Shown: positions 63,359 to 64,000 of the stretch, one piece after another
How the letters are laid out: each line of letters begins with the position of its first letter
How positions within the stretch are numbered: position 1 is the first letter of the stretch
Made by a program: the position numbers and the translations under genes
The notes under the pieces: model-generated
Seen by the model: the letters and a program-made list of their open reading frames with translations, nothing else
Databases searched by the model: none
What the model was told of the DNA's origin: nothing
Source: Thelonectria olida
Lineage: Eukaryota; Ascomycota; Sordariomycetes; Hypocreales; Nectriaceae
Direction of reading: 5' to 3'
Length of the DNA stretch: 64,000 nucleotides
NCBI GenBank assembly: GCA_020736575.1
Contig: JAGPYM010000004.1
Location: 806,001 to 870,000, forward strand

Positions 63359-64000
63359 ATGCACACATACAGCAACATACAGTTAGCCCTTGTTGGCCCT
63401 TTCATCGTCGTCGTCTCGACCCAATCAACATCTCATTCGAGAAGACTTCCGGATCGCCAGTCGGTATCCGCAATCTGCCAACAGAGACTTTACAAATATG
63501 CTGCAAGCAGGCTGACAGGAACGTAAACCGAGTGGCACCGTCATCAACTGGGAGACGTCGATGGGACACACGGATCAATCCACCCTTGGAGGTCCCAGTG
63601 GTGTTTGTTTCTCGAGGGCCTCGCCAGGCGTTGGCATTGCTAAGGCGCGGCCTCCGCCCAATACGACACAGCTTTGCCAGCCCAAGGCGCAAGACGATGG
63701 GATACCGAAGTGGCCGGGTTAAGCAGGGTCGGTAATGGTGGTGTGAGATTTGCCTGGCTTTTCTTCCTTTTTTTTCCCATTCCCTTTATTTACCTCAACT
63801 GTGAGTCTAGGCTCAGGCGTTCGCTCTTGGCTGTTCCTTCGTGGCCTTGACGAACCAAACTAGCCCATGCATCGTAGCCCACGACTCGTTACCCAAGCCG
63901 GCATGGGCAAGAAACGAGAGACCAGATGCTCTGCTTCAAGCGCCAGGCTTGCCATCGATAGCACGGGGTATCGAGCACTCATTTCCAGATGTCCGCCATG

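Larger units (their letters stand above)
61585..64000. other. G-alpha leader and promoter, window end
   Basis: No protein gene is supported. On the minus strand (the G-alpha sense strand) only one ATG occurs from 61585 to 63134, at 61701. CATA-type microsatellites lie at about 63253-63290 and 63334-63358. ORFs of 120-200 codons in 62278-63735 show compositional bias and no motif. The sequence runs to the window edge without a visible start of a further gene. Confidence 0.5.

Overview
The window is filamentous ascomycete nuclear DNA, most likely from a sordariomycete. The genes have short GT-AG introns (mostly 46-80 nt) with CTAAC/CTGAC-like branch sites and CT-rich leaders. The protein set also fits: a Neurospora GNA-3-type G-alpha, a Hog1 MAPK with TGY at 171-173, a Clr5-domain protein, a DUF1774 membrane protein and a Ybt1/MRP-type ABC transporter. 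I see no bacterial operon, CRISPR array, intact transposon or virus. Genus cannot be read from this sequence alone.

Layout. Plus-strand genes at 237-4157 (GRAM/VASt sterol-transfer protein), 6780-10040 (C2H2 zinc-finger protein), 12915-15053 (glutamine-rich FAR1-domain protein) and 16796-29933 (cytoplasmic dynein heavy chain, 4342 aa, with one exon of 12.3 kb). A Clr5-domain gene lies on the minus strand at 30477-32193 and diverges from a 161-aa orphan ORF at 32959-33444. Then come a DUF1774 eight-helix membrane protein (35822-36905), a holo-ACP synthase-type phosphopantetheinyl transferase (37474-38086), a probable small two-helix membrane protein (38302-38623, minus), a decayed gene (about 39325-40127), tRNA-Arg(CCT) (40484-40555, minus) and an ABCC transporter (42099-46849). 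The last third holds signalling and energy genes: Hog1 MAPK (51008-52663), convergent glycogen phosphorylase (53841-56949, minus) and a class III G-alpha (60220-61584, minus).

Functional reading. The last three genes belong to one theme: osmotic and nutrient signalling (Hog1, GNA-3/cAMP) and glycogen breakdown. That they are co-regulated is inference. Fungal genes are not operonic, and the other neighbours have unrelated roles (lipid transfer, transport on microtubules, mitochondrial ACP activation, export).

The most unusual signal is in the leaders. Several regulatory genes are preceded by roughly 0.9-1.4 kb almost without ATG in the sense direction, although the antisense trinucleotide is common there. 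For HOG1, all five ATGs of the proximal 1.4 kb fall inside one predicted leader intron. Four other genes have very short upstream ORFs. I did not find a clearly new biological system; the strongest leads are leader control, an in-frame stopless intron, a possible micro-exon, and a broken gene beside the tRNA.
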